The notes beneath the pieces are model-generated. The model searched no databases. It was not told where the DNA came from and was given only the letters and a program-made list of their open reading frames with translations. From Mycolicibacterium sp. (GTDB lineage: Bacteria > Actinomycetota > Actinomycetes > Mycobacteriales > Mycobacteriaceae): DNA of 64,000 nucleotides. Positions 1 through 9,335 of the stretch are shown here, piece by piece (the stretch's first letter is position 1; every line of letters starts with the position of its first letter). The position numbers were made by a program, and so were the translations under genes. Location: NCBI RefSeq assembly GCF_016462545.1, contig NZ_JAEMTA010000001.1, positions 320,668 through 384,667 of the forward strand, given 5' to 3'.

Positions 1-1
1 C

Positions 2-121
2 GGCACCGCCGTCATCGCCCTTGCCGTCAAGTACACGATCGGCTTGCGACTGGACGAAGAAGAAGAAGCTAATGGCATCGACGAGGCTGAGCATGCGGAA
101 ACTGCTTACGAACTCGCGTGA
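2..121 (+). CDS. amt: Ammonium transporter Amt, C-terminal end (partial)
   Basis: Only the last 39 codons are in the window; the rest lies to the left. The frame reads ...AVKYTIGLRLDEEEEANGID... and ends at TGA 119-121. The final residues of a membrane helix followed by a 'GLR.DEEEE..G.D..EH.E.AYE' cytoplasmic tail are typical of Amt/AmtB ammonium channels, where this tail contacts PII. The position 40 bp ahead of glnB matches the conserved actinobacterial amt-glnB-glnD order. The call rests on the tail plus context, because the pore region is not visible. Confidence 0.85.
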   Translation, partial: GTAVIALAVKYTIGLRLDEEEEANGIDEAEHAETAYELA

Positions 122-161
122 TCGGGAACAATTGACAGTGAATCGGAAGGAAACTGACTAA

Positions 162-500
<339 letters not shown>

Positions 501-525
501 TGCGGACGTGATCTAAGCGTCGTCT

Positions 526-566
526 CCCGGACGCGCATCGAAGGCAATATCACCAGCACGTCCGGG
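526..566 (+). repeat. Inverted repeat overlapping the glnD ribosome-binding site
   Basis: The 8-base arms CCCGGACG (526-533) and CGTCCGGG (559-566) are perfectly complementary across a 25-base loop in the glnB-glnD gap. The right arm runs into the GGGGAAGG Shine-Dalgarno stretch (about 564-571) ahead of the glnD ATG at 578. If it folds in RNA it could limit ribosome access. The pairing is seen; the effect is inferred. Confidence 0.45.
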
Positions 567-577
567 GAAGGACCGAG

Positions 578-3073
578 ATGACAGAGCAGACACCAGGACC
601 CGCCGCCGGGGCCTCCCGTTGGGAGGCACCGGCGGCGGGTTCGTCACGTCCGGCCACCGATCTGGCCACCGCCTCGGAACAGTTGCTCACCGGCGGCAGT
701 CGTCTCGATTCCGCCGCGCTGCGGGACGCGCTGCTCGACCTGAACGAATTCTGGCTCACCACGAAGGCGACCGAGATCGGCATTACGGCGACCAGTGGGT
801 TCGCCATCGTCGCCACCGGCGGCCTCGGGCGTGGCGAGCTGCTGCCATACTCCGATCTGGATCTGACCCTGATCCACGACGACATGCCTCGCGACGTAGT
901 GTCGCAGGTGGCGGAGCTGCTCTGGTATCCGTTGTGGGACGCCAACATTCACATCGACCACAGCGTTCGCACGGTGCCAGAGGCGCTCAAGGTCGCGGGC
1001 GAGGACATCTCCGCGGGCCTGGCGATGCTCGACGCTCGACACATTGCGGGCGACGCCGACCTGTCGAATCTCCTCATCAGTGGTGCCCGACGTCAGTGGC
1101 GCACGGGCATCGCCCCCCGGTTCCCCGAACTCGTCGAACACACTCGTGCGCGCTGGGAGCGCAGTGGTCAGATCGCGCACCGCGCGGAGCCCGACCTGAA
1201 GAACGGTCGGGGCGGACTGCGTGACGTACAACTGCTCAATGCACTGGCGATCGCGCAGCTTGCCGATGCGTACCCAAGCCGGTCGCTTGCCTCACCCACC
1301 GGTTCGCTGGGTGACGCGCACCTCGCACTGTTGAACGTGCGGACCGAATTGCACCGGGTGTCGCGCCGCGGCCGCGAGATGCTGCTGGCCCAGTTCGCCG
1401 ACGAGATTGGCGCGTCCCTGCACATCGGCGACCGATTCGACCTTGCCCGCATGCTCAGCGATGCGGCACGCACCATCAGCTACTACGTGGACGCCGGTAT
1501 CCGGACGGCGTCGAATGCGTTGCCGCGCCGCGGATTGTCGGCCTTGCGGCGGCCCGTGCGCAGGCCCGTTGATGAAGGCGTCATCGAGTATGGCGGCGAG
1601 GTCATGCTCGCCAGGGATGCGCGCCCCGAGCGCGATCCCGGCCTGATCTTGCGGGTGGCGGCCGCGTCGGCCACCACCGGTCTACCGATGTCGGCGTCCA
1701 CGCTGAGTCGACTGGCGGAGACGGCGCCTGAACTCCGGACGCCGTGGCCCCGACAGGCACTCAAGGATCTGCTGGTGATGCTGGCCGCAGGCTCCGCCAC
1801 CGTGGCCACCGTCGAGGCACTGGATCGAACCGGCTTGTGGGGCAGGCTCTTCCCCGAATGGGGTGCCGTCCGCGACCTGCCGCCCCGCGACATCGTGCAC
1901 ATCTGGACAGTCGACCGGCATCTCGTCGAAACCGTTTCGCGTGCAAGCGCTTTCACTACCCGTGTGTCGCGACCCGATCTGCTGGTGCTGGGTGCACTGG
2001 CACATGACATCGGCAAGGGGCGGGGAGGTGACCACAGCGTCATCGGTGCCGATCTAGCGACCCAGATCGGCACCCGGCTGGGCCTTTGGCCGTCGGACGT
2101 CAAGCTGCTGTCGAAGATGGTCCGCTATCACCTGCTGCTGCCGGATACGGCGACCCGCCGAGACCTGCAGGACCCCAAGGTCATCGCGACCGTCGTCGAG
2201 GCGCTCGACGGTGATCCAGTGCTACTGGAACTGCTGCACGCCCTTGCGGAGGCTGATTCCCTGGCGACGGGGCCGGGCGTGTGGGGCGACTGGAAGGCCT
2301 CGCTGATCGGCGACCTGGTCCGCCGCTGCCGGCTGGTGATGGCCGGTGAGCCGCTGCCGCAACCGGATCCGATCGAGCCACGACACTTGCTGCTGGCAGA
2401 GGATCGCGGAGTCCACGTCGAGCTGGTGGCAGGTGACAGCCCGCACATCTTCACCGTGGCGATGATCGCGCCCGACCGCCGGGGTCTGTTGTCGAAGGCG
2501 GCGGGGGTGATGGCGTTGAACTCGCTGCGGGTGCACTCGGCGTCGGTCAACAGCCATGACGGCGTCGCGATCAACACGTTCGTGGTGTCACCGCACTTCG
2601 GCTCGCCGCCTGCCGCCGAGCTATTGCGCGAGCAGTTCGTGCTGGCGTTGGCGGGCGACCTGGACGTCATCGGCGCCCTCGAACGTCGGGACCGCGATGC
2701 CGCCGCCACGAACACGACGAGGGCGGGCGAGTTCCTCGACGCGGTGCCGATCAACGCGCCCCCGCCGCCTCGCGTCCTCTGGTTCGACGGGACATCTCCG
2801 GGCGAGTTCGTCCTACAGATCCGCAGCACGGACCGGGCGGGCCTGTTGGCTCGGCTGACGGCCGTCATCGAGCGTGACGGCATAGACATCGCCTGGGCCA
2901 AGGTCACCACGCTGGGGTCGTCGGTCGTGGATGTTTTCGGCATAGTGGTGCCTGCCCTCGCCGCCGGGGAGGCGACCCGGGATCATTCGGCGGCGCGCAG
3001 AGAACTCGAGCGCGATCTGCTCGCGGTGCTCCCCACCCCGAGCCCGGCCAAGACGGTACCGGAGGCTAGCTGA
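578..3073 (+). CDS. glnD: PII uridylyl/adenylyltransferase GlnD
   Basis: The 831-residue protein modifies and demodifies the PII T-loop tyrosine in response to nitrogen status. The domains in order are a nucleotidyltransferase domain with [16 protein letters not shown] near residues 81-96; a GlnD helical linker; an HD phosphohydrolase domain with the pair in [14 protein letters not shown] near residue 476; and two ACT domains near residues 623 and 743 ([13 protein letters not shown] and [13 protein letters not shown]). These ACT domains sense glutamine in the family. The ATG at 578 follows GGGGAAGGACC. The first about 25 residues are a low-complexity Pro/Ala/Gly stretch encoded by a strong DNA hairpin (598-640). 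Confidence 0.97.
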   Translation: MTEQTPGPAAGASRWEAPAAGSSRPATDLATASEQLLTGGSRLDSAALRDALLDLNEFWLTTKATEIGITATSGFAIVATGGLGRGELLPYSDLDLTLIHDDMPRDVVSQVAELLWYPLWDANIHIDHSVRTVPEALKVAGEDISAGLAMLDARHIAGDADLSNLLISGARRQWRTGIAPRFPELVEHTRARWERSGQIAHRAEPDLKNGRGGLRDVQLLNALAIAQLADAYPSRSLASPTGSLGDAHLALLNVRTELHRVSRRGREMLLAQFADEIGASLHIGDRFDLARMLSDAARTISYYVDAGIRTASNALPRRGLSALRRPVRRPVDEGVIEYGGEVMLARDARPERDPGLILRVAAASATTGLPMSASTLSRLAETAPELRTPWPRQALKDLLVMLAAGSATVATVEALDRTGLWGRLFPEWGAVRDLPPRDIVHIWTVDRHLVETVSRASAFTTRVSRPDLLVLGALAHDIGKGRGGDHSVIGADLATQIGTRLGLWPSDVKLLSKMVRYHLLLPDTATRRDLQDPKVIATVVEALDGDPVLLELLHALAEADSLATGPGVWGDWKASLIGDLVRRCRLVMAGEPLPQPDPIEPRHLLLAEDRGVHVELVAGDSPHIFTVAMIAPDRRGLLSKAAGVMALNSLRVHSASVNSHDGVAINTFVVSPHFGSPPAAELLREQFVLALAGDLDVIGALERRDRDAAATNTTRAGEFLDAVPINAPPPPRVLWFDGTSPGEFVLQIRSTDRAGLLARLTAVIERDGIDIAWAKVTTLGSSVVDVFGIVVPALAAGEATRDHSAARRELERDLLAVLPTPSPAKTVPEAS
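598..640 (+). repeat. 20-bp hairpin inside the 5' end of glnD
   Basis: The left arm 598-617 and right arm 621-640 pair over 20 positions with one mismatch (610/628) around a 3-base GTT loop. The stem is almost entirely G/C. It starts 20 bases after the glnD ATG and spans about codons 7-21, in the poorly conserved N-terminal extension. In mRNA it would be far more stable than ordinary coding sequence. Confidence 0.85.
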
Positions 3074-3119
3074 CGGATGAGCTGAACTACCTTGGGCAGC
3101 TGGGTAGTTCATTCATCCG
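3074..3119 (+). terminator. Hairpin terminator after glnD
   Basis: CGGATGA and TGAACTACC on the left pair with GGTAGTTCA and TCATCCG on the right, giving about 16 bp with a small internal bulge and an 11-base loop. It begins at the glnD stop codon. No U-tract follows, which is common in mycobacteria. It probably ends the amt-glnB-glnD transcript. Confidence 0.7.
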
Positions 3120-3177
3120 GACCGGGTGCGGTCCCAAACGTGACGTCGACGCGGCTCCGGTGATCTATGGTGCAGAG

Positions 3178-3468
3178 ATGGTCACGACGCGGACGAAAGC
3201 CTTCATCGTCGCCGCGGGCGTCGCCGCAGCGGCGTTCGGCACGGCTGCGCCCGCCGGCGCGGACCCCGGTGGCGACCCGTGTCACCTCGGCGACATCGCG
3301 GTGACCTTGATCTGCAAGCTGATGCCGATTGCGCCGGGACTCGATCACGACATCGACCTCACGCAGGGTTCTGGAAACCTCAACGGTCAGCCGCTCCCGG
3401 AGATGCCCGAGGGCACCCCGATCTCGGAGAACGAGATGCCGACCCAGGTGTGCCCCAACGGTTGTTGA
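3178..3468 (+). CDS. Small secreted protein of unknown function
   Basis: The protein is 96 residues from the ATG at 3178; a GTG at 3160 would add six. It has a Sec signal peptide: TTRTK, then a hydrophobic Ala/Val stretch, then cleavage near PAGA|DPGG. The mature part is about 65 residues with four cysteines (CHLGD, LICKL, QVCPNGC), suggesting disulfides in an exported protein. I do not recognise the family; similar small exported proteins are common in mycobacteria. It follows the glnD hairpin and so probably has its own promoter. Confidence 0.75.
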   Translation: MVTTRTKAFIVAAGVAAAAFGTAAPAGADPGGDPCHLGDIAVTLICKLMPIAPGLDHDIDLTQGSGNLNGQPLPEMPEGTPISENEMPTQVCPNGC

Positions 3469-3563
3469 CGACGAGTTCGGTCGACGTCTTGGTAGAGGCG
3501 TCGGTCGCGCCCTCGTACCTCCGCTGAATTCAGTTCGTCAACGCGCTGGCACGGCAAAGCGAA

Positions 3564-3575
3564 ATATAGTTATAT
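3564..3575. promoter_or_regulatory. AT-rich palindromic element upstream of the LpqH-like lipoprotein
   Basis: ATATAGTTATAT (ATATA-GT-TATAT) stands out in G+C-rich DNA about 110 bp before the lipoprotein start. Its complement shares the 11-mer TATAACTATAT with the palindrome at 35058-35073. It could be a promoter -10 region or an operator; this is inference. Confidence 0.3.
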
Positions 3576-3686
3576 CTATCCAGGCTGAACTGGTGACGGT
3601 CGGGTTTCGGCGGCAATGTCCGCAATCGTCGTTCGGCCAGGTGTGAGACGTTGGTTCGTGACCAGCGCTCGTAGGAGGTTGACCGC

Positions 3687-4130
3687 GTGAACGTTCGATT
3701 CCTGGTCCTGGCGGGCAGCTCGCTGGTCGTCGGGGCCATCGTCGTGGGGTGTTCGTCACCGCCTGCGCCCCCGCCGTTGGCCGGAACCATTCCGGCCGGT
3801 ACTGCAGAAGTCACCGTCAACGGTCAGAAGCTCGCCACTTCGAAAGCGGTCGATTGCACGTTCATCCAGTCGATGACCACGATCAAGACCGGTGACGACG
3901 CCGGCGGTGCCACGGTGGTCGTCGACAATGCCGGCGAACTCGACGCGAAGTCGGTCGACATCCGCAATCTCGGCGGGTTCACGGGCAGCTTCTGGCAGAA
4001 CCTCGGTCACGAGGCGACCGTCAGCCTGACCGGCAGGACGTTCACGATTGCGGGCATTGCCGATGGGTTCAACGTCGAGAACCCGAGTGCGCGGGTGGCC
4101 CGGACGTTCTCGATCAAGGCGAGCTGCTGA
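3687..4130 (+). CDS. LpqH (19-kDa antigen) family lipoprotein
   Basis: The 147-residue precursor has a lipoprotein signal peptide ending in the lipobox VVGC, with Cys22 the lipidated residue, followed by a Ser/Pro-rich linker. The body has the pattern of the mycobacterial 19-kDa/LpqH family: G...VTVNGQ, a cysteine early in the domain (VDCTF), a central glycine-rich region, and a C-terminal F.I.A.C. Such proteins are surface-exposed lipoproteins of unclear biochemical role. The GTG start follows GTAGGAGG at good spacing. Confidence 0.85.
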   Translation: MNVRFLVLAGSSLVVGAIVVGCSSPPAPPPLAGTIPAGTAEVTVNGQKLATSKAVDCTFIQSMTTIKTGDDAGGATVVVDNAGELDAKSVDIRNLGGFTGSFWQNLGHEATVSLTGRTFTIAGIADGFNVENPSARVARTFSIKASC

Positions 4131-5170
4131 CGGCGCCAACCCGGAACGGGTGGCGAGCTGTCGAATGACCCTTGACCGCATCGCGAGCAACCGCAGCGAC
4201 GAGGAAGAATTCGTGCGCTGAGGCGAGGTACCTGACGTCCAAAGTGTTCGAGTGGCGCATTAGATCGCAAATCGCTAAACAGATAGATAATTTGCTATTA
4301 ATGCCGACCGCGCCGCCGTCCCCGTTTTCGCGACGTCGCCGAGTATTGACGGTCGTCTGATGCCAAGGCGGGCGACCCTCGTGCAGCCCGCCGCGTGTCG
4401 CCGAGCCACTCGGGGGGCGGGTCGAGTCGCGCGCGAATCGGCCTCGGTTCGTCGTCTGCTCTGCTCCGGGTAGCCGTGGAAGACCTGGGATGCCTGCGAA
4501 GTCATCTGCCGTAGGGCAAGGGATGCGCATCGTGGAGCTCGCGACCCGCAGGCGATTCGTCACGATACGTCGGGGACGATGCGGGCGAGTGAAAGGCAAG
4601 AGAAAATAGTCTTCGCCATCATTAGGTAAATGAATGAATCGCGTCGAATAGCGTGATTCTTTGCTTATCCAGCAATTTCGAAACGCCGTTTCAGTCTTGC
4701 TCGAGGGTATTTGCTTTACTTGTAAGTGTTTCGTCACCGTGGTGCCACAGCAACGCGATACGACGTGGGCGGCGTCGTGCTGCCGACGTAGCGCGTGGCG
4801 ATCACGCGGATCGCGAGCACTCTGCTGGCGTCGGATCGGCGATACTGTGCCTCAACTGCAACGATCTCCCGTTCACGAGGTCCGGGCACGACGTCTCAGG
4901 CACCTGGACCACGGCTGGACTCCGAACGTGACGACTCCGGTGAGACGTTGTCGAGAGTTCTGTCGCACCCAGTCTGAGCAAAGCTAGTCGCTAAGACTGA
5001 CTAACTCGCATAGAGAACGGCATTCTGTTGCTAGGCCGGAAAACTGTGGTGTACGGTGCCTCGACGGCTGCTTGTGCTTTGAATCACAGCACCGCGCGCC
5101 GCATATACCGGGATTCGCGAAGGGACTCGCCGAACATGACTCAAGATCGGACACGGATGAGGGCTGCGGG
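4131..5170. other. Long gap without a convincing gene ahead of the mce operon
   Basis: Open frames here have no recognisable protein features. The composition is mixed, with A/T-rich islands at about 4255-4305 and 4600-4735, unlike the flanking genes. It holds the inverted repeat at 4257-4304. The last about 200 bases must contain the mce promoter; a CATATACC stretch near 5101 could be a -10, but this is weak. It may be a decayed gene remnant or an insertion junction. Confidence 0.5.
4257..4304. repeat. Interrupted inverted repeat in an AT-rich island
   Basis: GCATTA (4257-4262) and GCAAAT (4267-4272) pair with ATTTGC (4290-4295) and TAATGC (4299-4304). This gives two 6-bp stems split by an internal loop around a 17-base loop. 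Its function is unknown; an operator or small-RNA hairpin is possible. Confidence 0.4.
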
Positions 5171-5944
5171 TTGCTAGCACCCAATGCCGCGTCCAAGCCC
5201 GTGCGGGCCTTGGGCGACTTCTTCGCCATGTGCCTCGACGTGGTGGTCTTCCTGTTCAAGCCCCCGTGGGCCTGGCGCGAGTTCCTCCTGCAGACCTGGT
5301 TCATCGCGCGGGTGTCGTTGTTCCCGACCGTGATGCTGGCGATCCCCTTCACGGTTCTCACCACCTTCACGATCAACATCCTGCTCGTCGAGATCGGCGC
5401 CGCGGACTTCTCCGGCACCGGTGCCGCGCTCGGCGCGGTCACCCAGATCGGCCCCATCGTCACGGTGCTGGTGATCGCGGGAGCGGGCGCCACGGCGATC
5501 TGCGCCGACCTGGGCGCCCGCACCATTCGCGAGGAGCTCGACGCGCTACGCGTGCTCGGAATCAATCCGGTTCAGGCACTGGTGGTTCCGCGCGTTCTCG
5601 CCGCGACTCTGGTCGCGCTGATGCTGGCCTCGTTGGTGACCCTGGTCGGAATCATCGGCAGCTTCTTCTTCGCCGTGTACTTCCAGAGCGTGACCCCTGG
5701 TGCCTTCGCCGCCGGGCTCACTCTGTTGGTCGGCCCGACGCAGGTCATCATCGCCCTCATCAAGGCGGCCATCTTCGGGCTCACCGCAGGACTCATTGGC
5801 TGTTACAAGGGCATCTCCGTCGGCGGCGGCGCTCAGGGCGTCGGCAACGCGGTCAACGAGACCGTGGTGTTCACGTTCATGGCGCTGTTCGTGATCAATG
5901 TGATCGCCACCGCCGTCTCGGTCAAGGCGACGTTCGGAAGGTGA
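5171..5944 (+). CDS. yrbEA: Mce operon permease subunit YrbE-A
   Basis: This is an integral membrane permease (MlaE/YrbE family) of an ABC-type lipid importer, acting with YrbE-B, Mce proteins and the MceG ATPase encoded elsewhere. The family signature IREELDALRVLGINPVQALVVPR lies mid-protein, flanked by several hydrophobic helices; the C-terminus has GVGNAVNETVVF. TTG 5171 gives 257 residues, the usual YrbE length, with GATGAGGG just upstream. An upstream in-frame TTG at 5072 would add 33 atypical residues. It is the first gene of the mce operon, 10 bp before yrbEB. Confidence 0.93.
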   Translation: MLAPNAASKPVRALGDFFAMCLDVVVFLFKPPWAWREFLLQTWFIARVSLFPTVMLAIPFTVLTTFTINILLVEIGAADFSGTGAALGAVTQIGPIVTVLVIAGAGATAICADLGARTIREELDALRVLGINPVQALVVPRVLAATLVALMLASLVTLVGIIGSFFFAVYFQSVTPGAFAAGLTLLVGPTQVIIALIKAAIFGLTAGLIGCYKGISVGGGAQGVGNAVNETVVFTFMALFVINVIATAVSVKATFGR

Positions 5945-5954
5945 GAGCGACCAC

Positions 5955-6800
5955 ATGACCGCGAGCACCATGTATCCGCGCCTGCGCCGGACCTTCGGCG
6001 GAGTGGCCGACGCCTGGAATCAGATTGGGCGACAAGCTCAGTTCTATGCACTGACCATCAAGGGCTTGGGCGATGCGTTCGTGCGGTACCAGGGCGAGTT
6101 GATCCGTCTCATCGCACAGATGAGCCTGGGCAACGGTGCCTTGGCCATCATCGGCGGAACCATCGTCATCGTCGCGTTCCTGACGTTCTCGGCAGGGTCG
6201 TTGATCGCCATCCAGGCCTACACGCAGCTCCAAGACGTCGGCGTCGACGCTCTGGCCGGCTTCACGTCGGCGTTTCTCAACGTGCGGTTGGTAGGTCCGC
6301 TGGTGGCCGGCATCGGCCTGGCCGCGACCATCGGTGCGGGTGCCACCGCGCAACTCGGGGCGATGCGAATCAGCGAGGAGATCGACGCGCTCGAGGTCAT
6401 GGGCATTCGCTCGGTGGCGTATCTCGCATCCACCCGGGTGGCCGCAGGCGTGATCGTGGTGATCCCGTTGTACTGCATCGCCGTGCTGACCGCCTTCGTC
6501 GCGACCCGGATCGGAACCACGTTCATCTACGGGCAGTCGACCGGCGTCTACGACCACTACTTCAACACCTTCCTGAACCCGTATGACCTCATTTACTCGT
6601 TCCTGCAGGCGATTTCGATGGCGATCGTGGTGATGCTCGTTCATACCTACTACGGATTCAACGCAGCCGGCGGCCCGGCGGGAGTCGGCGAGGCAGTGGG
6701 GCGCGCAGTGCGTACGTCCTTGGTCGCCGCCGTCTTCGTGACGCTCTTCGTGTCGCTGGCCATCTATGGCCGCACCGGCGGCTTCAACCTCTCGGGTTAG
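5955..6800 (+). CDS. yrbEB: Mce operon permease subunit YrbE-B
   Basis: This is the second YrbE permease, 281 residues. It has an N-terminal amphipathic segment (LRRTFGGVADAWNQIGRQ), hydrophobic helices, the cytoplasmic loop MRISEEIDALEVMGIRSVAY, and a C-terminal GPAGVGEAVGRAVRTS like other YrbE-B proteins. It should pair with YrbE-A to form the transmembrane channel. It starts 10 bp after yrbEA and ends 4 bp before mceA. Confidence 0.95.
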   Translation: MTASTMYPRLRRTFGGVADAWNQIGRQAQFYALTIKGLGDAFVRYQGELIRLIAQMSLGNGALAIIGGTIVIVAFLTFSAGSLIAIQAYTQLQDVGVDALAGFTSAFLNVRLVGPLVAGIGLAATIGAGATAQLGAMRISEEIDALEVMGIRSVAYLASTRVAAGVIVVIPLYCIAVLTAFVATRIGTTFIYGQSTGVYDHYFNTFLNPYDLIYSFLQAISMAIVVMLVHTYYGFNAAGGPAGVGEAVGRAVRTSLVAAVFVTLFVSLAIYGRTGGFNLSG

Positions 6801-6804
6801 CGAC

Positions 6805-8262
6805 ATGGAATCCTCACGAAGCGAAGGCCGTCTCAAGCCCGGCTGGTGGACGTTGATCCTCCTGGTGATCCTCGTCGGCATCATCGTGCTCACCATGGTG
6901 ATGTTCACCGGCGGGTTGAAGTCCTACGAGGCCGTCACCCTGACCTCGGACCGCTCCGGCCTGGTGATGGAGGACGGCGCGAAGGTGAAGCTTCGCGGCG
7001 TCCAGATCGGGCAGGTCAAGAGCGTTCAGGGTGGGCGCGATGCCGTCAGCCTGACGCTGAACATCGACAGCGACCAAATGAAGTACGTGCCGGCCAACGT
7101 CGAGGCGCGCATCCGCGCAACGACGGCGTTCGGAGCCAAGTACGTCGACCTCATCTATCCCGACGACCCGAGTAGTGCCCGGCTCTCGCCGGGCGCGGTG
7201 ATTCGGTCGGAGAACGTGAGCACCGAAGTCAACACGGTCTTCCAGAATCTCACCGGCGTTCTCCAGCAGATCGACCCGGCCAAGCTGAACGGCGTTCTGT
7301 CGGCGCTCGCCGAGGGCCTTCGCGGCAAGGGTGAGATACTCGGCCAGGCGATTTCCGACGGCAACGAAGTTCTCCAGCAGCTCAATCCCCGCTCGGAGAC
7401 GGTGCGACGAGACTTCCAGTCGCTCAAGGGTTTCAGCGATACCTATGCGGCTGCAGCGCAGAACATCGTGACGGTGCTCGACGCGGCCAGTACCACGAGC
7501 ACCACCATCGTCGACAACGCCAAGCAGTTGGATTCGTTGCTGCTGAACCTGACCGGCCTGTCCAACAAGGGCATCGACCTGCTCGGGGCGAGCAAGGACA
7601 ACCTGATCAAGGGCGTCAATCTGCTCGAACCGACCACCCGTCTCTTGTACAAATACAACCCGGAATTGACCTGCCTGTTCCTCGGCGCCAAGAAGACGAT
7701 CGATAGCGGCTTCGTCGACGTCACCGGTGGCACCAACGGCAAGTCGGTGATCCTCGACGTCGCGCTGCTTGCCGGCGACGACCCCTACAAGTACCCGGAC
7801 AACCTGCCCGTCAACGGCGCCAAGGGCGGACCGGGCGGCCAACCGGGCTGCGGCTCGGGCCCTGACGTCTCGCAGAACTGGCCGGTGCGAAACCTGATCA
7901 CCAACACGGGCTACGGCACCGGGCTGGACAACCGCCCGAACCCGGGCATCGGCTTCCCCGGCTATGCCAACTATCTGCCCGCCACCAGGGGTACTCCGGA
8001 GCCCCCGAGCATCCGCAACCAGCGCGGCGGGCCTGCGCCGGGTCCCATTCCCTACCCGGGTGCCCCGCCCTACGGCGCGCAGCAGTACGCGCCGGACGGT
8101 ACGCCGCTCTATCCGGGTCTGCCGCCGGCTCCGCCGCCCGGTGCGCCACGCGAGGCAGGGCCGCCGCCACCAGGATCGGAACCGCTCTACGTTCCGTTCC
8201 CGGCCGATGTCCAACCGACGCCGGCGTTCCCGATTCCGGTGCCGGGAGTTCCATCACCGTGA
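6805..8262 (+). CDS. mceA: Mce family protein MceA
   Basis: The protein has 485 residues from the ATG at 6805, immediately after the yrbEB stop. A single N-terminal transmembrane segment (residues about 13-35) is followed by the MCE/MlaD domain (about 38-115: LTSDRSGLVMEDGAKVKLRGVQIGQV), then a long helical Mce cluster region, and a Pro/Gly-rich C-terminus. Mce proteins assemble into a hexameric tube carrying lipid from the outer envelope to the YrbE permease. A longer frame starting at 6766 lies inside yrbEB and was not used. Confidence 0.95.
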   Translation: MESSRSEGRLKPGWWTLILLVILVGIIVLTMVMFTGGLKSYEAVTLTSDRSGLVMEDGAKVKLRGVQIGQVKSVQGGRDAVSLTLNIDSDQMKYVPANVEARIRATTAFGAKYVDLIYPDDPSSARLSPGAVIRSENVSTEVNTVFQNLTGVLQQIDPAKLNGVLSALAEGLRGKGEILGQAISDGNEVLQQLNPRSETVRRDFQSLKGFSDTYAAAAQNIVTVLDAASTTSTTIVDNAKQLDSLLLNLTGLSNKGIDLLGASKDNLIKGVNLLEPTTRLLYKYNPELTCLFLGAKKTIDSGFVDVTGGTNGKSVILDVALLAGDDPYKYPDNLPVNGAKGGPGGQPGCGSGPDVSQNWPVRNLITNTGYGTGLDNRPNPGIGFPGYANYLPATRGTPEPPSIRNQRGGPAPGPIPYPGAPPYGAQQYAPDGTPLYPGLPPAPPPGAPREAGPPPPGSEPLYVPFPADVQPTPAFPIPVPGVPSP

Positions 8263-8306
8263 TGGGCTTCCCGGTCATCGACTCGACACGCAGGAAGGCT
8301 TAGACC

Positions 8307-9335
8307 GTGAAGGACAATCTTGGCGGCGCCGTCTGGCGTCTTGCCGTCTTCATGACGGTCTGTGCCTTCGGGATCTTCGCGCTGTTCGCGATCTTCGGAC
8401 AGCTTCGGTTTCAGCCGGAGAAGACCTACCGCGCGTTGTTCACCAACGTCACGGGTCTCGAGGTCGACCAGTTCGTCCGGATCGCGGGCGTCGAGGTCGG
8501 CAAGGTCAAGAACGTATCGATCCAGCCGGACACCACCGCCTTGGTCGAATTCAACGCCGACGACTCGGTGGTGCTGACCCAGGGCACCCGTGCGGTGATC
8601 CGCTACGACAACCTCATCGGTGGTCGCTACATGGCGCTCGAGGAGGGTGCGGGCGGCACGAAGCGCCTCAACCCCGGTGACACGATTCCGCTGTCGCAGA
8701 CATCGCCCGCGTTGGACCTGGACGCTCTCATCGGCGGCTTCCGCCCACTGTTCCGAGCGCTGGATCCCGATCAGGTCAACAACTTGACCGGCCAGCTGAT
8801 CGCGGCCTTCCAGGGCCAGGGCGCAACCCTGACGTCGTTCTTCGATCAGACTGCGGCACTGACCAATACGTTGGCCGACCGCGACCAGCTCATCGGTCAG
8901 GTGATCGTCAACCTCGACTCCGTGCTGGGTTCGCTCGGCGATCAGAGCACCCAGTTCGCCAAGGCCGTCGACTCGTTGTCGGACCTGGTGAAGACACTCG
9001 CCGACCGTAAACAGGACCTGAGCAACACGGTGGCCTACGCGAACGCGGCCGCGGGCGGCATCGCCGACCTGTTGGCTCAGGCCAGGCCGCCCGCGAAGAA
9101 GGTGGTCACCGAGTTGGATCGGACGGCCGGAAACGTCGTCGCGGACAAGGACTTCGTCGACAACTTCCTGGCGACGCTGCCGGACGCCTATCAGGTGCTC
9201 GGCCGCCAGGGTCTGTACGGAGACTTCTTCTCCTTCTACCTGTGCGACATCGTCCTGAAGCTGAACGGCAAGGGAGGACAACCGGTGTACGTGAAGTTGG
9301 CCGGCCAGGACAGCGGAAGGTGCACGCCGCGATGA
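8307..9335 (+). CDS. mceB: Mce family protein MceB
   Basis: The 342-residue protein has an N-terminal membrane anchor (about residues 8-30), an MCE domain (FTNVTGLEVDQFVRIAGVEVGKVKNV) and a helical domain with Leu-rich coiled-coil character. It ends in a short Cys-containing tail (YLCDIV...GRCTPR), typical of MceB. The GTG start follows CAGGAAGG. Its stop overlaps the mceC start as ATGA. Confidence 0.95.
   Translation: MKDNLGGAVWRLAVFMTVCAFGIFALFAIFGQLRFQPEKTYRALFTNVTGLEVDQFVRIAGVEVGKVKNVSIQPDTTALVEFNADDSVVLTQGTRAVIRYDNLIGGRYMALEEGAGGTKRLNPGDTIPLSQTSPALDLDALIGGFRPLFRALDPDQVNNLTGQLIAAFQGQGATLTSFFDQTAALTNTLADRDQLIGQVIVNLDSVLGSLGDQSTQFAKAVDSLSDLVKTLADRKQDLSNTVAYANAAAGGIADLLAQARPPAKKVVTELDRTAGNVVADKDFVDNFLATLPDAYQVLGRQGLYGDFFSFYLCDIVLKLNGKGGQPVYVKLAGQDSGRCTPR

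Noticed and set aside
4114-4737. Minus-strand 207-codon frame in the gene-poor kilobase
   Set aside because: No recognisable domain, no ribosome-binding site, and mixed composition across the A/T islands; more likely chance.
5072-5170. Upstream TTG as the yrbEA start
   Set aside because: It would add 33 residues unlike any YrbE protein; TTG 5171 gives the family length and has a nearby GATGAGGG.
5922-6908. Long minus-strand open frame opposite yrbEB and mceA
   Set aside because: It is the mirror of strongly conserved genes; its translation is rich in Arg/His/Asp with no fold features. The same holds for minus frames at 6814-8214, 8187-9281, 9236-10486 and 11862-13364.
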